Shown piece by piece: positions 34,500-43,555 of a stretch of 64,000 nt of DNA. The DNA is taken from NCBI RefSeq assembly GCF_000372465.1, contig NZ_AQUZ01000005.1, positions 62,001-126,000 of the forward strand, in the 5' to 3' direction. The position numbers were made by a program, and so were the translations under genes. The DNA is from Kribbella catacumbae DSM 19601 (GTDB lineage: Bacteria > Actinomycetota > Actinomycetes > Propionibacteriales > Kribbellaceae). Below the pieces are notes generated by a model. That model saw only the letters and a program-made list of their open reading frames with translations. It ran no database searches and was not told the origin of the DNA. Position 1 is the first letter of the stretch. Every line of letters starts with the position of its first letter.

Positions 34500-37295
34500 A
34501 TGACCCGTCCTGCTGCCGCACCTGTGTCCGTCCGCTTCGAGCACCACACCGGCCCCGGCCCGGTACTGGGCCTCGGTACCGCGTCACCCCGCCTCTCCTG
34601 GCAGGTCCCGACAGCGACCGCCGACTACCGCCAAGCCGCCTACGAGGTCGAGATCGTCCGAGGCGACGCATTACCCGAGGTACACACTGTCCAGTCGCCG
34701 GACCAGGTGCTGGTCCCCTGGCCCGGTACGCCGTTGGCCTCCCGCCAGCAGGCCCAGGTACGGATCAGAGTCAGTGACGGCGCTGAGTGGAGCGACTGGA
34801 GCGATTCGGCCGTCGTCGAGGCGGGCCTGCTCAGCCCCGATGACTGGAGCGCGCGTTTCGTCAGTCCCCGTGACATCGGCTCCCACGACGAACCCGCACC
34901 GATCGTCAGCGGCACGACGACGCTGCCGGACGGCATCGTCAGCGCCCGCCTCTACGCCAGCGCCCATGGGGTCTACCTGCCGGAACTCAACGGCCGCCGC
35001 GTCAGCGACGAGGAACTGGCGCCCGGCTGGACGGCGTACCAGTTCCGCCTGCGCTATCAGACGTACGACGTCACCGAACTCGTGCAGCCAGGTGAGAACA
35101 GGCTGGACTTCCTGCTCGGCGACGGCTGGTACCGCGGCCGCCTCGGCTTCGAGGGCAAGCGCGGCCTGTACGGCGAACGCCTGTCCGTACTGGCCCAACT
35201 GGAAGTCACCACTGCCGACGGCAAGACCCAGGTGCTCGCCAGCGACAACACCTGGACCGCCCGCGACAGCCAGATCGTCGCCGACGACCTCTACGACGGC
35301 CAGCGCACGGACTTCACCCACTCGCCGGCAGATCCCACGCCGGTCGACGTACTGGATGCGGACCTCAGCCTGCTGGTCGCACCCGACGGCCCACCCGTGC
35401 GAGTCACCGACGTGCTTCCGGCCGTCGAGCTCACCACGTCGCCGACAGGCAAGACGCTGGTCGACTTCGGCCAGAACGTGGTCGGCCGGGTCCGCCTGCG
35501 CGTACGCGGCGGTTCACGCGGAGACGAGGTCGTACTACGGCACGCCGAAGTACTCGAGAACGGTGAACTCGGCGTCCGCCCACTCCGCACCGCCAAGGCC
35601 ACCGACTCGTACGTGCTCGCCGGCCCCGACGAGGCCACCCTCGAATCGGCGCTGACCTTCCACGGCTTCCGGTACGCCGAGGTCACCGGGGTCGACGGAC
35701 TCGCCAAGGAGGACCTCGAGGCAGTCGTCGTCGGCTCCGACCTCCGGCGTACGGGCTGGTTCGAGTCGTCGCACGAGTTGCTCAACCGCTTCCATGAGAA
35801 CGTCGTCTGGGGCATGCGCGGCAACTTCCTCGACGTACCGACCGACTGCCCGCAGCGCGACGAACGGCTCGGCTGGACCGGCGACATCCAGGTCTTCTCC
35901 CCCACCGCGAGCTTCCTGTTCGACAGCGCCGGCTTCCTCACCAACTGGCTGGCCGACCTCGCCGCCGAGCAGCACAAGGACGGTTCGGTCCCGTTCGTGA
36001 TCCCCGATGTGATCCGTGGCGCTGGACCGGCGACAGCCGCCTGGGGCGACGCGGCCGTCGTCGTGCCCTGGGTGCTCTACGAGCGCACCGGCGATCGCGA
36101 CCTGCTCGTCCGGCAACTGCCGAGCATGCGGGCGTGGGTCGATCGGATGGCCGACCTGGCCGGCGATGACCTGTTGTGGACGGGCGGCTTCCAGTTCGGC
36201 GACTGGCTCGACCCGACCGCTCCCCCGGACAACCCGTTCCGCGCCAAGGCCGACCACGATGTCGTCGCGACGGCTCACCTGGCCCGCTCGGCGGAGATCG
36301 TCGGCTGGGCGGCCGAGCTGGCCGACGACGCCGACCTCGCTCGCGAGTACTCCGGCCTCGCTGCCCGGGTCCGCACGGCATTCGCAGCGGAGTACACGAC
36401 CGAGGGTGGCCGTGTGCTCAGTGACGCCACCACGACGTACGCGCTGGCCTTGCAGTGGGCGCTGCTGCCGACAGAGGCGCAGCGGAAGCGCGCTGGTCAG
36501 CGGCTGGCCGACCTGGTGCGCATAGCGGGCTTCCGGATCAGCACTGGCTTCATCGGTACTCCGCTGATGACCGATGCGCTGGCAGACGCCGGTGAGCCCG
36601 AACTGGCCTATCGGCTGCTCCTGCAGACCGGCTGCCCCTCCTGGCTCTACGCGGTGACCATGGACGCCACCACTGTCTGGGAGCGCTGGGACAGCATGCT
36701 CCCCGACGGCAGCATCAACCCCGGCCAGATGACCTCCTTCAACCACTACGCCCTTGGCGCCGTCGCCGACTGGATGCACCGACGAGTGGCAGGCCTTGCG
36801 GCCGGCTCACCGGGCTACCGCTCGATCGTCATCCGCCCACTGGCCGACTCGCGACTCACACGAGCCGCGGCCTGCCACCTCACGCCGTACGGCGAGGCCC
36901 GCGTCGAGTGGACTCGTGCGGACGGCAGCTTCCGGCTGACCGCCACCATCCCCGTCGGCGCGACCGCGACGGTTCACTTGCCAGACAGCAGCACTCCGGT
37001 CGAAGTACTGCATGGCCAGCACGATTGGACGGTCGCTGACCCGTACGCCGAAGTGGCGCCGCTCGGCGCTGATCCGAGCATCCGCCAACTCGTCGACCAC
37101 GAGCCGAGCTGGCAGGCCGTCGTGAGTACGGCGGTAGAGGCCGGTGTCGTCGAAGACGAGGCCCAACTCGCAGGCCGTCTGGAGCGCTACCTCGACGCCC
37201 CGGTGGCCAAGCTCATCGATGTCGCTGGGGGCGACTTCTCACCCGGCGCCGAGGCCTTGCGGGCACGGCTCGACTCCTTGCTCACCGCGCAGTGA
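34500..37295 (+). CDS. Alpha-L-rhamnosidase, glycoside hydrolase family 78
   Basis: A 931-residue enzyme releasing terminal L-rhamnose. Order: N-terminal beta domains (about 1-330, with RISWQ-like LSWQVP start), the (alpha/alpha)6 catalytic barrel (about 400-760) and a C-terminal beta domain. Catalytic landmarks are DVPTDCPQRDERLGWTGD near 450 and TTVWERWDSMLPDGS near 727, which hold the acid and base. No signal peptide, so it acts inside on imported rhamnosides. ATG 34500 has GGAG 7 nt upstream; an in-frame ATG at 34473 is less likely. An extra about 80-residue helical tail follows the usual end. Upstream of a matching ABC importer. Confidence 0.92.
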   Translation: MTRPAAAPVSVRFEHHTGPGPVLGLGTASPRLSWQVPTATADYRQAAYEVEIVRGDALPEVHTVQSPDQVLVPWPGTPLASRQQAQVRIRVSDGAEWSDWSDSAVVEAGLLSPDDWSARFVSPRDIGSHDEPAPIVSGTTTLPDGIVSARLYASAHGVYLPELNGRRVSDEELAPGWTAYQFRLRYQTYDVTELVQPGENRLDFLLGDGWYRGRLGFEGKRGLYGERLSVLAQLEVTTADGKTQVLASDNTWTARDSQIVADDLYDGQRTDFTHSPADPTPVDVLDADLSLLVAPDGPPVRVTDVLPAVELTTSPTGKTLVDFGQNVVGRVRLRVRGGSRGDEVVLRHAEVLENGELGVRPLRTAKATDSYVLAGPDEATLESALTFHGFRYAEVTGVDGLAKEDLEAVVVGSDLRRTGWFESSHELLNRFHENVVWGMRGNFLDVPTDCPQRDERLGWTGDIQVFSPTASFLFDSAGFLTNWLADLAAEQHKDGSVPFVIPDVIRGAGPATAAWGDAAVVVPWVLYERTGDRDLLVRQLPSMRAWVDRMADLAGDDLLWTGGFQFGDWLDPTAPPDNPFRAKADHDVVATAHLARSAEIVGWAAELADDADLAREYSGLAARVRTAFAAEYTTEGGRVLSDATTTYALALQWALLPTEAQRKRAGQRLADLVRIAGFRISTGFIGTPLMTDALADAGEPELAYRLLLQTGCPSWLYAVTMDATTVWERWDSMLPDGSINPGQMTSFNHYALGAVADWMHRRVAGLAAGSPGYRSIVIRPLADSRLTRAAACHLTPYGEARVEWTRADGSFRLTATIPVGATATVHLPDSSTPVEVLHGQHDWTVADPYAEVAPLGADPSIRQLVDHEPSWQAVVSTAVEAGVVEDEAQLAGRLERYLDAPVAKLIDVAGGDFSPGAEALRARLDSLLTAQ

Positions 37296-37305
37296 AAGGC
37301 CACTC

Positions 37306-38640
37306 ATGAACACCTCTCGCATGATCCGCTCACGCACGACAGCACTGGCAACGCTGGCGATCACCGCGCTCGCGCTCACCGCCTGCAGCGCGGGCAGCCT
37401 CGGCTCCAGCGAAGAGGGTGGCAGCGACGCCGTCACCCTCAACTTCCTGGTCGACAACGCCGACCAGACCCTGAAGACGGCCGAACAGCTCGGCAAGGAC
37501 TTCACCGCGAAGAACCCGGGCATCACCATCAAGGTGGAGACCCGGCCGGCCGGCAGCGAAGGCGACAACATCATCAAGACCCGGCTGTCGACCGGCGACA
37601 TGACCGATGTCTTCCTGTACAACACGGGCTCGCTGTTCCAGGCGATCGCGCCGAAGAAGAACCTCGTCCCGGTCGGTGACCAGCCGTTCGCCGGCGCACT
37701 GGCCGACAACTTCAAGAGCACCGTCACCGCCGACGGCCAGGTGTACGGCGCGCCGTACGGCGGCTTCATGGGCGGCGCGATCCTTTACAACAAGCCGCTG
37801 TACGCCAAGCTCGGCCTGCAGGTGCCGAAGACCTGGGCGGAGTTCATGGCGAACAACGCCAAGATCAAGGCCGCCGGGGTCGCGCCGGTGATCCAGACCT
37901 ACGGCGAGACCTGGACCTCGCAGCTGTTCGTGCTCGGCGACTTCCACAACGTGTCGGCGGCCGAGCCGGACTTCGCCGACAAGTACACGCAGAACCAGGC
38001 CAAGTACGGCACCTCACCCGCGGCCCGGAAGGGATTCGAGCACCTCCAGCAGGTGCACGACCTTGGCTACGAGAACAAGGACTTCGCGTCGGCGAAGATG
38101 CCGGACGGACTGAAACTGCTTGCCCAGGGCAAGGGTGCGCACTACCCGATCCTGTCCGCGGTGGTCAGCGAACTGGTCGCCACCTACCCGGCGGCGGCCA
38201 AGGATGTCGGCCTGTTCGCCATCCCGGGAGACGACGCCGCGAAGAACGGCCTGACCGTCTGGTCGCCCGGCGGCGTCTACATCCCGACCAGTACGACCGG
38301 GGCCAAGCTGGACGCGGCGAAGAAGTTCCTCGCCTTCGTGGCCAGCAAGGAGGGCTGCGACTCGCAGGCGAAGGCCGGCGCCGTCACCGGCCCGTTCGCG
38401 GTGAAGGACTGCAAGCTGCCCACCGAGGTACCGCAGGTGGTCAAGGACATGCAGCCCTACATCGACACCGAGGGCGCGTCGAGCCTCGCGCTGGAGTTCC
38501 TCTCGCCGGTCAAGGGCCCGTCGCTGGAGCAGATCACCGTCGAGGTCGGCTCCGGCATCCGCAAGGCCGCCGCCGGCGCCTCGCTCTACGACGAGGATGT
38601 CAAGAAGCAGGCCCAGCAGCTCGGCCTGGCGGGCTGGTGA
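37306..38640 (+). CDS. Sugar ABC transporter substrate-binding lipoprotein (rhamnoside locus)
   Basis: A 444-residue binding protein. Signal peptide with lipobox LTACS (Cys near residue 27), mature start after a Ser/Gly linker, then the family 1 fold: DFTAKNPGITIKVE, TDVFLYNTGSLFQAIAP and YGAPYGGFMGGAILYNKPLY. It starts 10 bp after the rhamnosidase stop and ends 3 bp before the first permease, so the four genes form one operon. Probable ligand: rhamnose-containing oligosaccharides. Confidence 0.9.
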   Translation: MNTSRMIRSRTTALATLAITALALTACSAGSLGSSEEGGSDAVTLNFLVDNADQTLKTAEQLGKDFTAKNPGITIKVETRPAGSEGDNIIKTRLSTGDMTDVFLYNTGSLFQAIAPKKNLVPVGDQPFAGALADNFKSTVTADGQVYGAPYGGFMGGAILYNKPLYAKLGLQVPKTWAEFMANNAKIKAAGVAPVIQTYGETWTSQLFVLGDFHNVSAAEPDFADKYTQNQAKYGTSPAARKGFEHLQQVHDLGYENKDFASAKMPDGLKLLAQGKGAHYPILSAVVSELVATYPAAAKDVGLFAIPGDDAAKNGLTVWSPGGVYIPTSTTGAKLDAAKKFLAFVASKEGCDSQAKAGAVTGPFAVKDCKLPTEVPQVVKDMQPYIDTEGASSLALEFLSPVKGPSLEQITVEVGSGIRKAAAGASLYDEDVKKQAQQLGLAGW

Positions 38641-38643
38641 GCC

Positions 38644-39567
38644 GTGGCCACGACGTCGATCCACACCCCCGCGAAGACGCGCACCACCGTCGCCGGGCCG
38701 GATCGCGGCCGGTTGCGTAGCCCCTACTCGACCTGGTTCTACCTGCCGGCCGCGATCGTGTACGGCGTACTGTTCGCGATCCCGACCTTCGCCTCGTTCT
38801 ACTTCAGCCTGACCCGGTGGAGCATCTTCGAGTCCAAGTTCATCGGCTTCGGCAACTTCGTCACGTTCTTCCAGGAGCCCGCCCTGGTGAAGGGCTTCAC
38901 CAACACCTTGATCTACGCCGTCGTCACGTCGGGAACGAAGGTCGTCCTCGGGCTGCTGCTGGCCGTCCTGCTGACCTCGCAGATCGTTGCCCGCGGCTAC
39001 TTGCGGTCCGTGGTGTTCTTCCCGGTCCTGGTCAGCACGATCGGGGTCGGCCTGACCTTCACCGTGCTGATGAACCCCGAGCGCGGGCTGATCAACAGCG
39101 CGCTCTCGGTGATCGGGATCGACGGGCCGGGCTGGCTCACCGATCCGAAGTACGCGCTGTTGTCGGTGGCGGCGGTCGACGTCTGGAAAGGGGTCGGGCT
39201 GGCGACGCTGATCTACATCGCCGGCATCGTCTCGATCCCGGGTGAGTACCTCGAAGCTGCGAAGGTCGACGGCGCCTCGGCCTGGCAGAGCTTCCGGCGG
39301 ATCATCCTGCCGCTCGCCCGGCCGGCGACGGTCACCGTGATCATCTTGTCGCTGATCGGCGGGTTGCGGTCGTTCGACCTCATCTGGGCGATGACCCGTG
39401 GCGGTCCCGGCTTCACCTCGGACGTGATCGCCTCGGTGATCTACAAGCAGTACCAGGCCGGCTTCTACGGTCTGTCCACCGCGGGCAACGTCGTCCTGTT
39501 CGTCGTGGTGACGGCGATCGTGCTGCCGTTGTCCCGCTTCCTCAACCGCAAGGAGGTGGAGCTGTGA
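38644..39567 (+). CDS. Carbohydrate ABC transporter permease (MalF/UgpA type)
   Basis: A 307-residue permease with six helices. The ATPase-docking EAA loop reads EYLEAAKVDGASAWQSFRRI followed by ILPLARPA. Starts with GTG 38644. Operon member; overlaps the next permease by 4 bp. No ATPase gene accompanies the pair. Confidence 0.92.
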   Translation: MATTSIHTPAKTRTTVAGPDRGRLRSPYSTWFYLPAAIVYGVLFAIPTFASFYFSLTRWSIFESKFIGFGNFVTFFQEPALVKGFTNTLIYAVVTSGTKVVLGLLLAVLLTSQIVARGYLRSVVFFPVLVSTIGVGLTFTVLMNPERGLINSALSVIGIDGPGWLTDPKYALLSVAAVDVWKGVGLATLIYIAGIVSIPGEYLEAAKVDGASAWQSFRRIILPLARPATVTVIILSLIGGLRSFDLIWAMTRGGPGFTSDVIASVIYKQYQAGFYGLSTAGNVVLFVVVTAIVLPLSRFLNRKEVEL

Positions 39568-40418
39568 GCAGTACTACGGCGTTGGCCGGTGCACGGCCGC
39601 GGAAGAACCACCTGCTCAGCGTGGTGGCGATCCTGGTGTCGATCGTCGTCTTCGTGGTGCCGTTCGCCTTCATCGTGCTGACCGCGGTCAAGGACCGCCA
39701 GCAGGCATCCCTGCTGGACTTCTCCTGGCCGCACCAGTTCCAGTTCGTGCAGAACTTCGTCGCCGTCGTCGAGGCGCGCGACTACATGCTGATCATCGCG
39801 TTCATCAACAGCACGATCCTCACCGTCGCGAGCGTGGCCGGGATGGTCGTACTCGCCGCGATGGCGGCATTCGTGCTGCAGCGCAAGGCGAGCCGCTGGA
39901 ACGGGCTGGTGCACTTCCTGGTGCTGTCCGGCCTGATCATCCCGCCCGCGGTGGTACCGACGATCTGGGTGCTGCAACGGCTCGGCCTGTTCCGGACCAT
40001 GCCCGGGCTGATCCTGGTCGAGATCGCGTTCGGGCTGTCGTTCTGCATCCTGCTGTTCCGCGCCTTCGTGGCGACCATCCCGCGCGAACTGGACGAGGCC
40101 GCGATCATCGACGGCGCCGGCCCGATCCGGCTCTTCTTCAAGGTGATCTTCCCGCTGCTGCGCTCCGTCATCGTGACGGTCGTGGTGGTCCAGTCGGTCG
40201 TCGTCTTCAACGACTTCGTCAACCCGCTCTACTTCCTCCCCGGCGACAAGAACGCCACCGTCCAGCTCACCCTCTACAACTTCTCCAGCCAGTTCACCAC
40301 GCAGTACAACCTGCTGTTCATGAACATCCTGCTGATCACCATTCCCCCGCTGGTGATGTTCCTGTTCTTCAACCGCCAGATCGTCGCCGGCATGACCGCG
40401 GGCGCGGTGAAGGGCTAG
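39564..40418 (+). CDS. Carbohydrate ABC transporter permease (MalG/UgpE type)
   Basis: A 284-residue permease with six helices and EAA loop ELDEAAIIDGAGPIRLFFKV. GTG start overlaps the upstream permease stop by 4 bp. Last gene of the rhamnoside operon; the palindromic element at 40431-40534 begins 12 bp later and may terminate it. As with the other complete importer in this window, the ATPase must come from elsewhere, as with MsiK of Streptomyces. Confidence 0.92.
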   Translation: MSSTTALAGARPRKNHLLSVVAILVSIVVFVVPFAFIVLTAVKDRQQASLLDFSWPHQFQFVQNFVAVVEARDYMLIIAFINSTILTVASVAGMVVLAAMAAFVLQRKASRWNGLVHFLVLSGLIIPPAVVPTIWVLQRLGLFRTMPGLILVEIAFGLSFCILLFRAFVATIPRELDEAAIIDGAGPIRLFFKVIFPLLRSVIVTVVVVQSVVVFNDFVNPLYFLPGDKNATVQLTLYNFSSQFTTQYNLLFMNILLITIPPLVMFLFFNRQIVAGMTAGAVKG

Positions 40419-40430
40419 GGGGTGGCCGGC

Positions 40431-40534
40431 CCGGACCGCCGCCACTCACAAACCTGCTCAACGCGGCCCAAGCCACGCCCACCCACGCCTGACCAGGACT
40501 GGCCGGATGAGGTTTGTGAGTGCTGGCGGTCCGG
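40431..40534. repeat. Intergenic palindromic element, family copy C
   Basis: Arms 40431-40455 and 40510-40534 match as inverted copies at 23 of 25 positions (CCGGACCGCC end, then CACTCACAAACCT), loop 54 nt. It sits between the permease stop and a methyltransferase start and shares its ends with elements at 6458 and 17063. Confidence 0.78.
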
Positions 40535-40555
40535 GGCCGCGCCTAGCATGCGGAG

Positions 40556-41200
40556 ATGGGCATCTACTCGGATCGCGTGGTACCCCGGCTGGTCAACGTC
40601 ATGTGCGGGGCGAAGCTGGCCGAGCCGCTTCGGCAGCGGGTTTGCGAAGGGCTGCAGGGCGACGTTGTCGAGATCGGGTTCGGGTCCGGTCACAACGTTC
40701 GTCACTACCCCGCGACCCTGACGGGGGTGACCGCTGTCGAACCGTCCGATGTCGCCTGGCGACTCGCTACGGACCGCCTGGCCGAGGCCCGAGTGCCGGT
40801 ACTGCGCTCGGGCCTCGACGGTCAGGCGTTGCCGTTCGAAGACCAGATCTTCGACAGTGCTCTGTCCACCTGGACCCTGTGCACGATCCCGGATGCCGTC
40901 GCTGCACTGCGTGAGCTCAAACGCGTCCTCAAGCCGGGCGGCTCCTTCCATTTCGTCGAGCACGGTCTCGCCCCCGACGAACCCGTACGCCGTTGGCAAC
41001 GTCGCCTGGAGCCGGTGCAGCGCCGCGTGGCCGGCGGCTGCCACCTCACCCGACCGATCGCCGACCTCATCACCACCGCCGGGTTCACGATCACCGACCT
41101 CGACGTCTTCTACCAGCCCGGCGCACCGAAATTCCTCGGCGCCCTCACGCTCGGAACAGCAAATACGCCTGGGGCTGCTTCTCCAACGGACCCCCACTGA
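40556..41200 (+). CDS. Class I SAM-dependent methyltransferase
   Basis: A 214-residue methyltransferase. SAM-binding VVEIGFGSGHNVRHYP, the acidic loop TAVEPSD, DSALSTWTLCTIPD and LKRVLKPGGSFHFVEHG (motifs I-III and post-III) are clear, like UbiE/membrane-lipid methyltransferases. TAGCAT lies 6 nt before ATG 40556, suggesting a leaderless mRNA. The last about 15 residues (after FLGALTLG) look foreign: that stretch is antisense to the tail of another, decayed methyltransferase gene, so the original C-terminus may be lost. Substrate unknown. Confidence 0.82.
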   Translation: MGIYSDRVVPRLVNVMCGAKLAEPLRQRVCEGLQGDVVEIGFGSGHNVRHYPATLTGVTAVEPSDVAWRLATDRLAEARVPVLRSGLDGQALPFEDQIFDSALSTWTLCTIPDAVAALRELKRVLKPGGSFHFVEHGLAPDEPVRRWQRRLEPVQRRVAGGCHLTRPIADLITTAGFTITDLDVFYQPGAPKFLGALTLGTANTPGAASPTDPH

Positions 41201-41210
41201 GGCCGGCCAC
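41145..41210 (-). pseudogene. 3' remnant of a second methyltransferase gene
   Basis: The minus strand reads GGPLEKQPQAYLLFRA then stop. The intact methyltransferase at 41727-42356 ends APLPQEKQPQGYLLVRKV, clearly the same tail. Upstream of this stretch no related coding remains. It overlaps the 3' end of the plus-strand methyltransferase. Confidence 0.6.
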
Positions 41211-41246
41211 TGCTCCGGTCCCTACCGTTCGGGGAGCTCCTTCTCA

Positions 41247-41302
41247 CCGGACTTGGGGAGAATTTTGCTACCGATTCGGGCAGAAATCCTCCCCAAGCCG
41301 GG
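41247..41302. repeat. Imperfect inverted repeat in the gene-poor stretch 41201-41726
   Basis: CCGGACTTGGGGAGAATTTTG (41247-41267) pairs with 41281-41302 (TCCTCCCCAAGCCGGG inside) with a few mismatches and one bulge. Probable hairpin after the upstream methyltransferase. Otherwise this stretch holds only the gene remnants listed separately. Confidence 0.5.
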
Positions 41303-41359
41303 CCACCGCGAAGTTGCCGTCAGGCTCAGCCAGGGCACGGCGGGTGCCACGATGTGCTG

Positions 41360-41642
41360 ATGACTAAAGGCTTCGAATGCAAGTCATTCTCGATCGGCCT
41401 ACCGGAGGATGCGGCTGACCAGTCGCTCACGGCTCTCTTCAGGCATGTGAGTGACATCTTGGCTGAAGATGACCCCATCAGCATGGACGACATCATCACT
41501 GTCTCCTTCCAGACCGAGCTTGGTCAGGACGCTGTCTATCGCGGGTGCGTTCACCGTCGTGTTCGATGACGATGCCACCAACACACCCACTGCTGTGTCA
41601 TCCCTTTCATACTCGTCAGACGCGGGATCCGTGGCGCTTTGA
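41360..41642 (+). pseudogene. Small hypothetical gene with a frameshift
   Basis: From ATG 41360 a frame reads MTKGFECKSFSIGLPEDAAD ... DIITVSFQTELGQDAVYR and then runs into a stop at about 41569. Shifting frame near 41540 gives FTVVFDDDATNTPTAVSSL and a natural-looking end SYSSDAGSVAL at 41642. Together they would make an acidic protein of about 93 residues. Lower GC at third positions than the neighbours suggests decay or foreign origin. No family recognised. Confidence 0.35.
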
Positions 41643-41726
41643 GCATTGCGCTCCGCACAACACCGCCCTCGACCAACAGGCCGGCCGATCGGACCGTCAT
41701 CACGGAGTCGTGAGGCCGCTGCCGCG

Positions 41727-42356
41727 CTAGACCTTGCGGACCAGCAGGTAGCCCTGGGGCTGCTTCTCCTGGGGCAGCGGAGCATGAGTGAAGGTACTGA
41801 CCTCGGTGAAGCCGGCGGCGGTCAGCAGTGCGGCGATGTCCGCCGGCTCGTAGCAGTAGACATCGAGTGACAGCGGATGCCCGTACGCCTGGTCCAGGTG
41901 ATAGGTCTCAGTGCCGACCTTGAAGGTGTGGAGCAGCAGACCGCCGGGCGCCAGGACGCGGTGGATCTCGGCGAAGACCTTCGGCAGGTCCTCGGGCGGC
42001 GTGTGGACCAGCGAGTACCACGCGAGCGCTCCCCCGAGCTTGCCGTCCGGGAGTTCGAGGTCCAGCAGCGTGCCGACCTCGAAGCGCAGCTCCGGGTAGG
42101 ACTGGCTGGCCACCGCAACCATCTCGGGCGACAGATCGATGCCGAAAGCATCCAGCCCGAGCGAGACCAGGTACGTCGTGATCCGGCCCGGGCCGCAGCC
42201 GAGGTCACCGACCTGTCCGGTCACCAGTTCGGCGAACAGGTCGAGCATCGAGCGGTCGTACGGGTTCTCCGCGAGGTTGTCGCCCAGGATCTCGGCGTAC
42301 GACGCGGCGACGGTGTCGTAGGAGGTCTGGGTGGCGTGGAGGTAGGAGGAGGTCAT
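41727..42356 (-). CDS. Class I SAM-dependent methyltransferase
   Basis: A 209-residue enzyme. VGDLGCGPGRITTYLVSLG (motif I), FGIDLSPEMVAVA, GGALAWYSLVHTPP and HRVLAPGGLLLHTF are all typical of the small-molecule methyltransferase group. The N-terminus SYDTVAASYAEILG is the usual substrate cap. No neighbour in operon. It shares its tail sequence with the remnant at 41145-41210, so a relative once lay close by. Substrate unknown. Confidence 0.87.
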   Translation of the reverse strand: MTSSYLHATQTSYDTVAASYAEILGDNLAENPYDRSMLDLFAELVTGQVGDLGCGPGRITTYLVSLGLDAFGIDLSPEMVAVASQSYPELRFEVGTLLDLELPDGKLGGALAWYSLVHTPPEDLPKVFAEIHRVLAPGGLLLHTFKVGTETYHLDQAYGHPLSLDVYCYEPADIAALLTAAGFTEVSTFTHAPLPQEKQPQGYLLVRKV

Positions 42357-42389
42357 GGCTCAGGAGGTTAGCCAGGCCCTCCGACAAAA

Positions 42390-43532
42390 TCAGAGGACCG
42401 ACGGCAGGCGCTCGGCGAGCAGTTGGTAGTCGTGGATGCTGTTGTAGGCGTGGGCCGAGAGTCGGACGAACACGCGGGTGTCGAAGGCCGTCAGTGTGAT
42501 TTCTGCCTTCAGGTCGCGGGAGACCTTCTTCTTGAAGGCCTCGCCCGCCTCAGGCGAGGGCACCCCGGCGAAGGGGAGCTCCACCAGGCGCATGGTGGCC
42601 GCGGGACGGGCGACCTCGGCGACTGACGTCCCGAGTGCCTTGGCGAGGAGTTTCGCGCCTTCGTCGAGCATGGCCGAGAGTTCCGATCGGCGTCGCGGCC
42701 ACTCCAGCTCGGCGAGGACCCGCAACGATTCGGGGGCGGCGATCCACGGCGCGTAGTCGTGCGTGCCTTGCTGGTCGAAACGCTCGGGCAGGCGTTCGTC
42801 GTACTCCGACCAGCTGACGATCAACGGCACTGTTGCCTTCCGCCACCTCTCGGCCACCACGAGACCCGCCGTCGCGCGAGGTGCCGCCGGCCACTTGTGG
42901 AAGTTGCCGGTCCAGAAGTCGGCGCCGTCCTCCGCCGGCGCGTCCAGCAGCGCCGGAGCGTGGGCGCCGTCCACGATCGACGGGATGCCACGCGACCGGC
43001 ACAGCTCGGCGAGCCGGCGGATCGGGAAGACCATCGCCGTCGCCGAGCTGATCTGGTCGACGATCAACGCGGCGGTCCGGCCATCCAGAGCTGCCTCGAT
43101 AGTCGCGACCACCGTGTCGTCGTCGGCCTCCAGCGGTACGTCGACCACCACCACCTCCGCCTGAGCCGCCTTGGCGAAGCGCTCCGCGGCGTACCGGACG
43201 GCGCCGTACGCGTGATTGGTCAGCACGATCCTGCTGCCGGCCGGGATCGGGATCGTCGCGAGCGCCGCGGTGACGCCGGCGCTGGCGTTGGGGACGAGCG
43301 CGAAGCCGGCCGGGTCGGTCTGCAGGTAGGCGGCGAGCTCCAGCCGGCTGGTGGTCAGGCGCTCGGCGACCGAGCGAAACCAGAGCATCGGGTTCGCGTC
43401 GGTCTCCGCTCGCAGCTTCGCCAGCAACTCCTGGGTGCGGCGCGGGACAGCGCCGTACGAACCGTGGTTGAGGTGCAGGATTTCAGGGTCGAGGGTCCAC
43501 AGGTCTGGGCGGGGGCTGAGTACCGTCACCAC
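42390..43532 (-). CDS. Class V aminotransferase-fold PLP enzyme (isopenicillin-N epimerase-like)
   Basis: A 380-residue PLP enzyme. LHLNHGSYGAVPRRTQELL at the start, GIPSIVDGAHAP (PLP-binding Asp) and the Schiff-base Lys in TGNFHKWPAAPR are typical of the epimerase/CefD-like branch. Starts with GTG 43532, 23 bp from the divergent GDPD gene. It is distinct from the class V enzyme at 5148-6368 and has no local regulator. The reaction is not predictable; beta-lactam synthesis is not implied, as no such genes are present. Confidence 0.84.
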   Translation of the reverse strand: MVTVLSPRPDLWTLDPEILHLNHGSYGAVPRRTQELLAKLRAETDANPMLWFRSVAERLTTSRLELAAYLQTDPAGFALVPNASAGVTAALATIPIPAGSRIVLTNHAYGAVRYAAERFAKAAQAEVVVVDVPLEADDDTVVATIEAALDGRTAALIVDQISSATAMVFPIRRLAELCRSRGIPSIVDGAHAPALLDAPAEDGADFWTGNFHKWPAAPRATAGLVVAERWRKATVPLIVSWSEYDERLPERFDQQGTHDYAPWIAAPESLRVLAELEWPRRRSELSAMLDEGAKLLAKALGTSVAEVARPAATMRLVELPFAGVPSPEAGEAFKKKVSRDLKAEITLTAFDTRVFVRLSAHAYNSIHDYQLLAERLPSVL

Positions 43533-43555
43533 TCAAACGGTACATACTTCTCGGC

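Noticed and set aside
42390..43532. A beta-lactam biosynthesis locus, suggested by the isopenicillin-N epimerase-like enzyme
   Set aside because: No ACV synthetase, IPNS or expandase genes are nearby; this fold is shared by many unrelated PLP enzymes.
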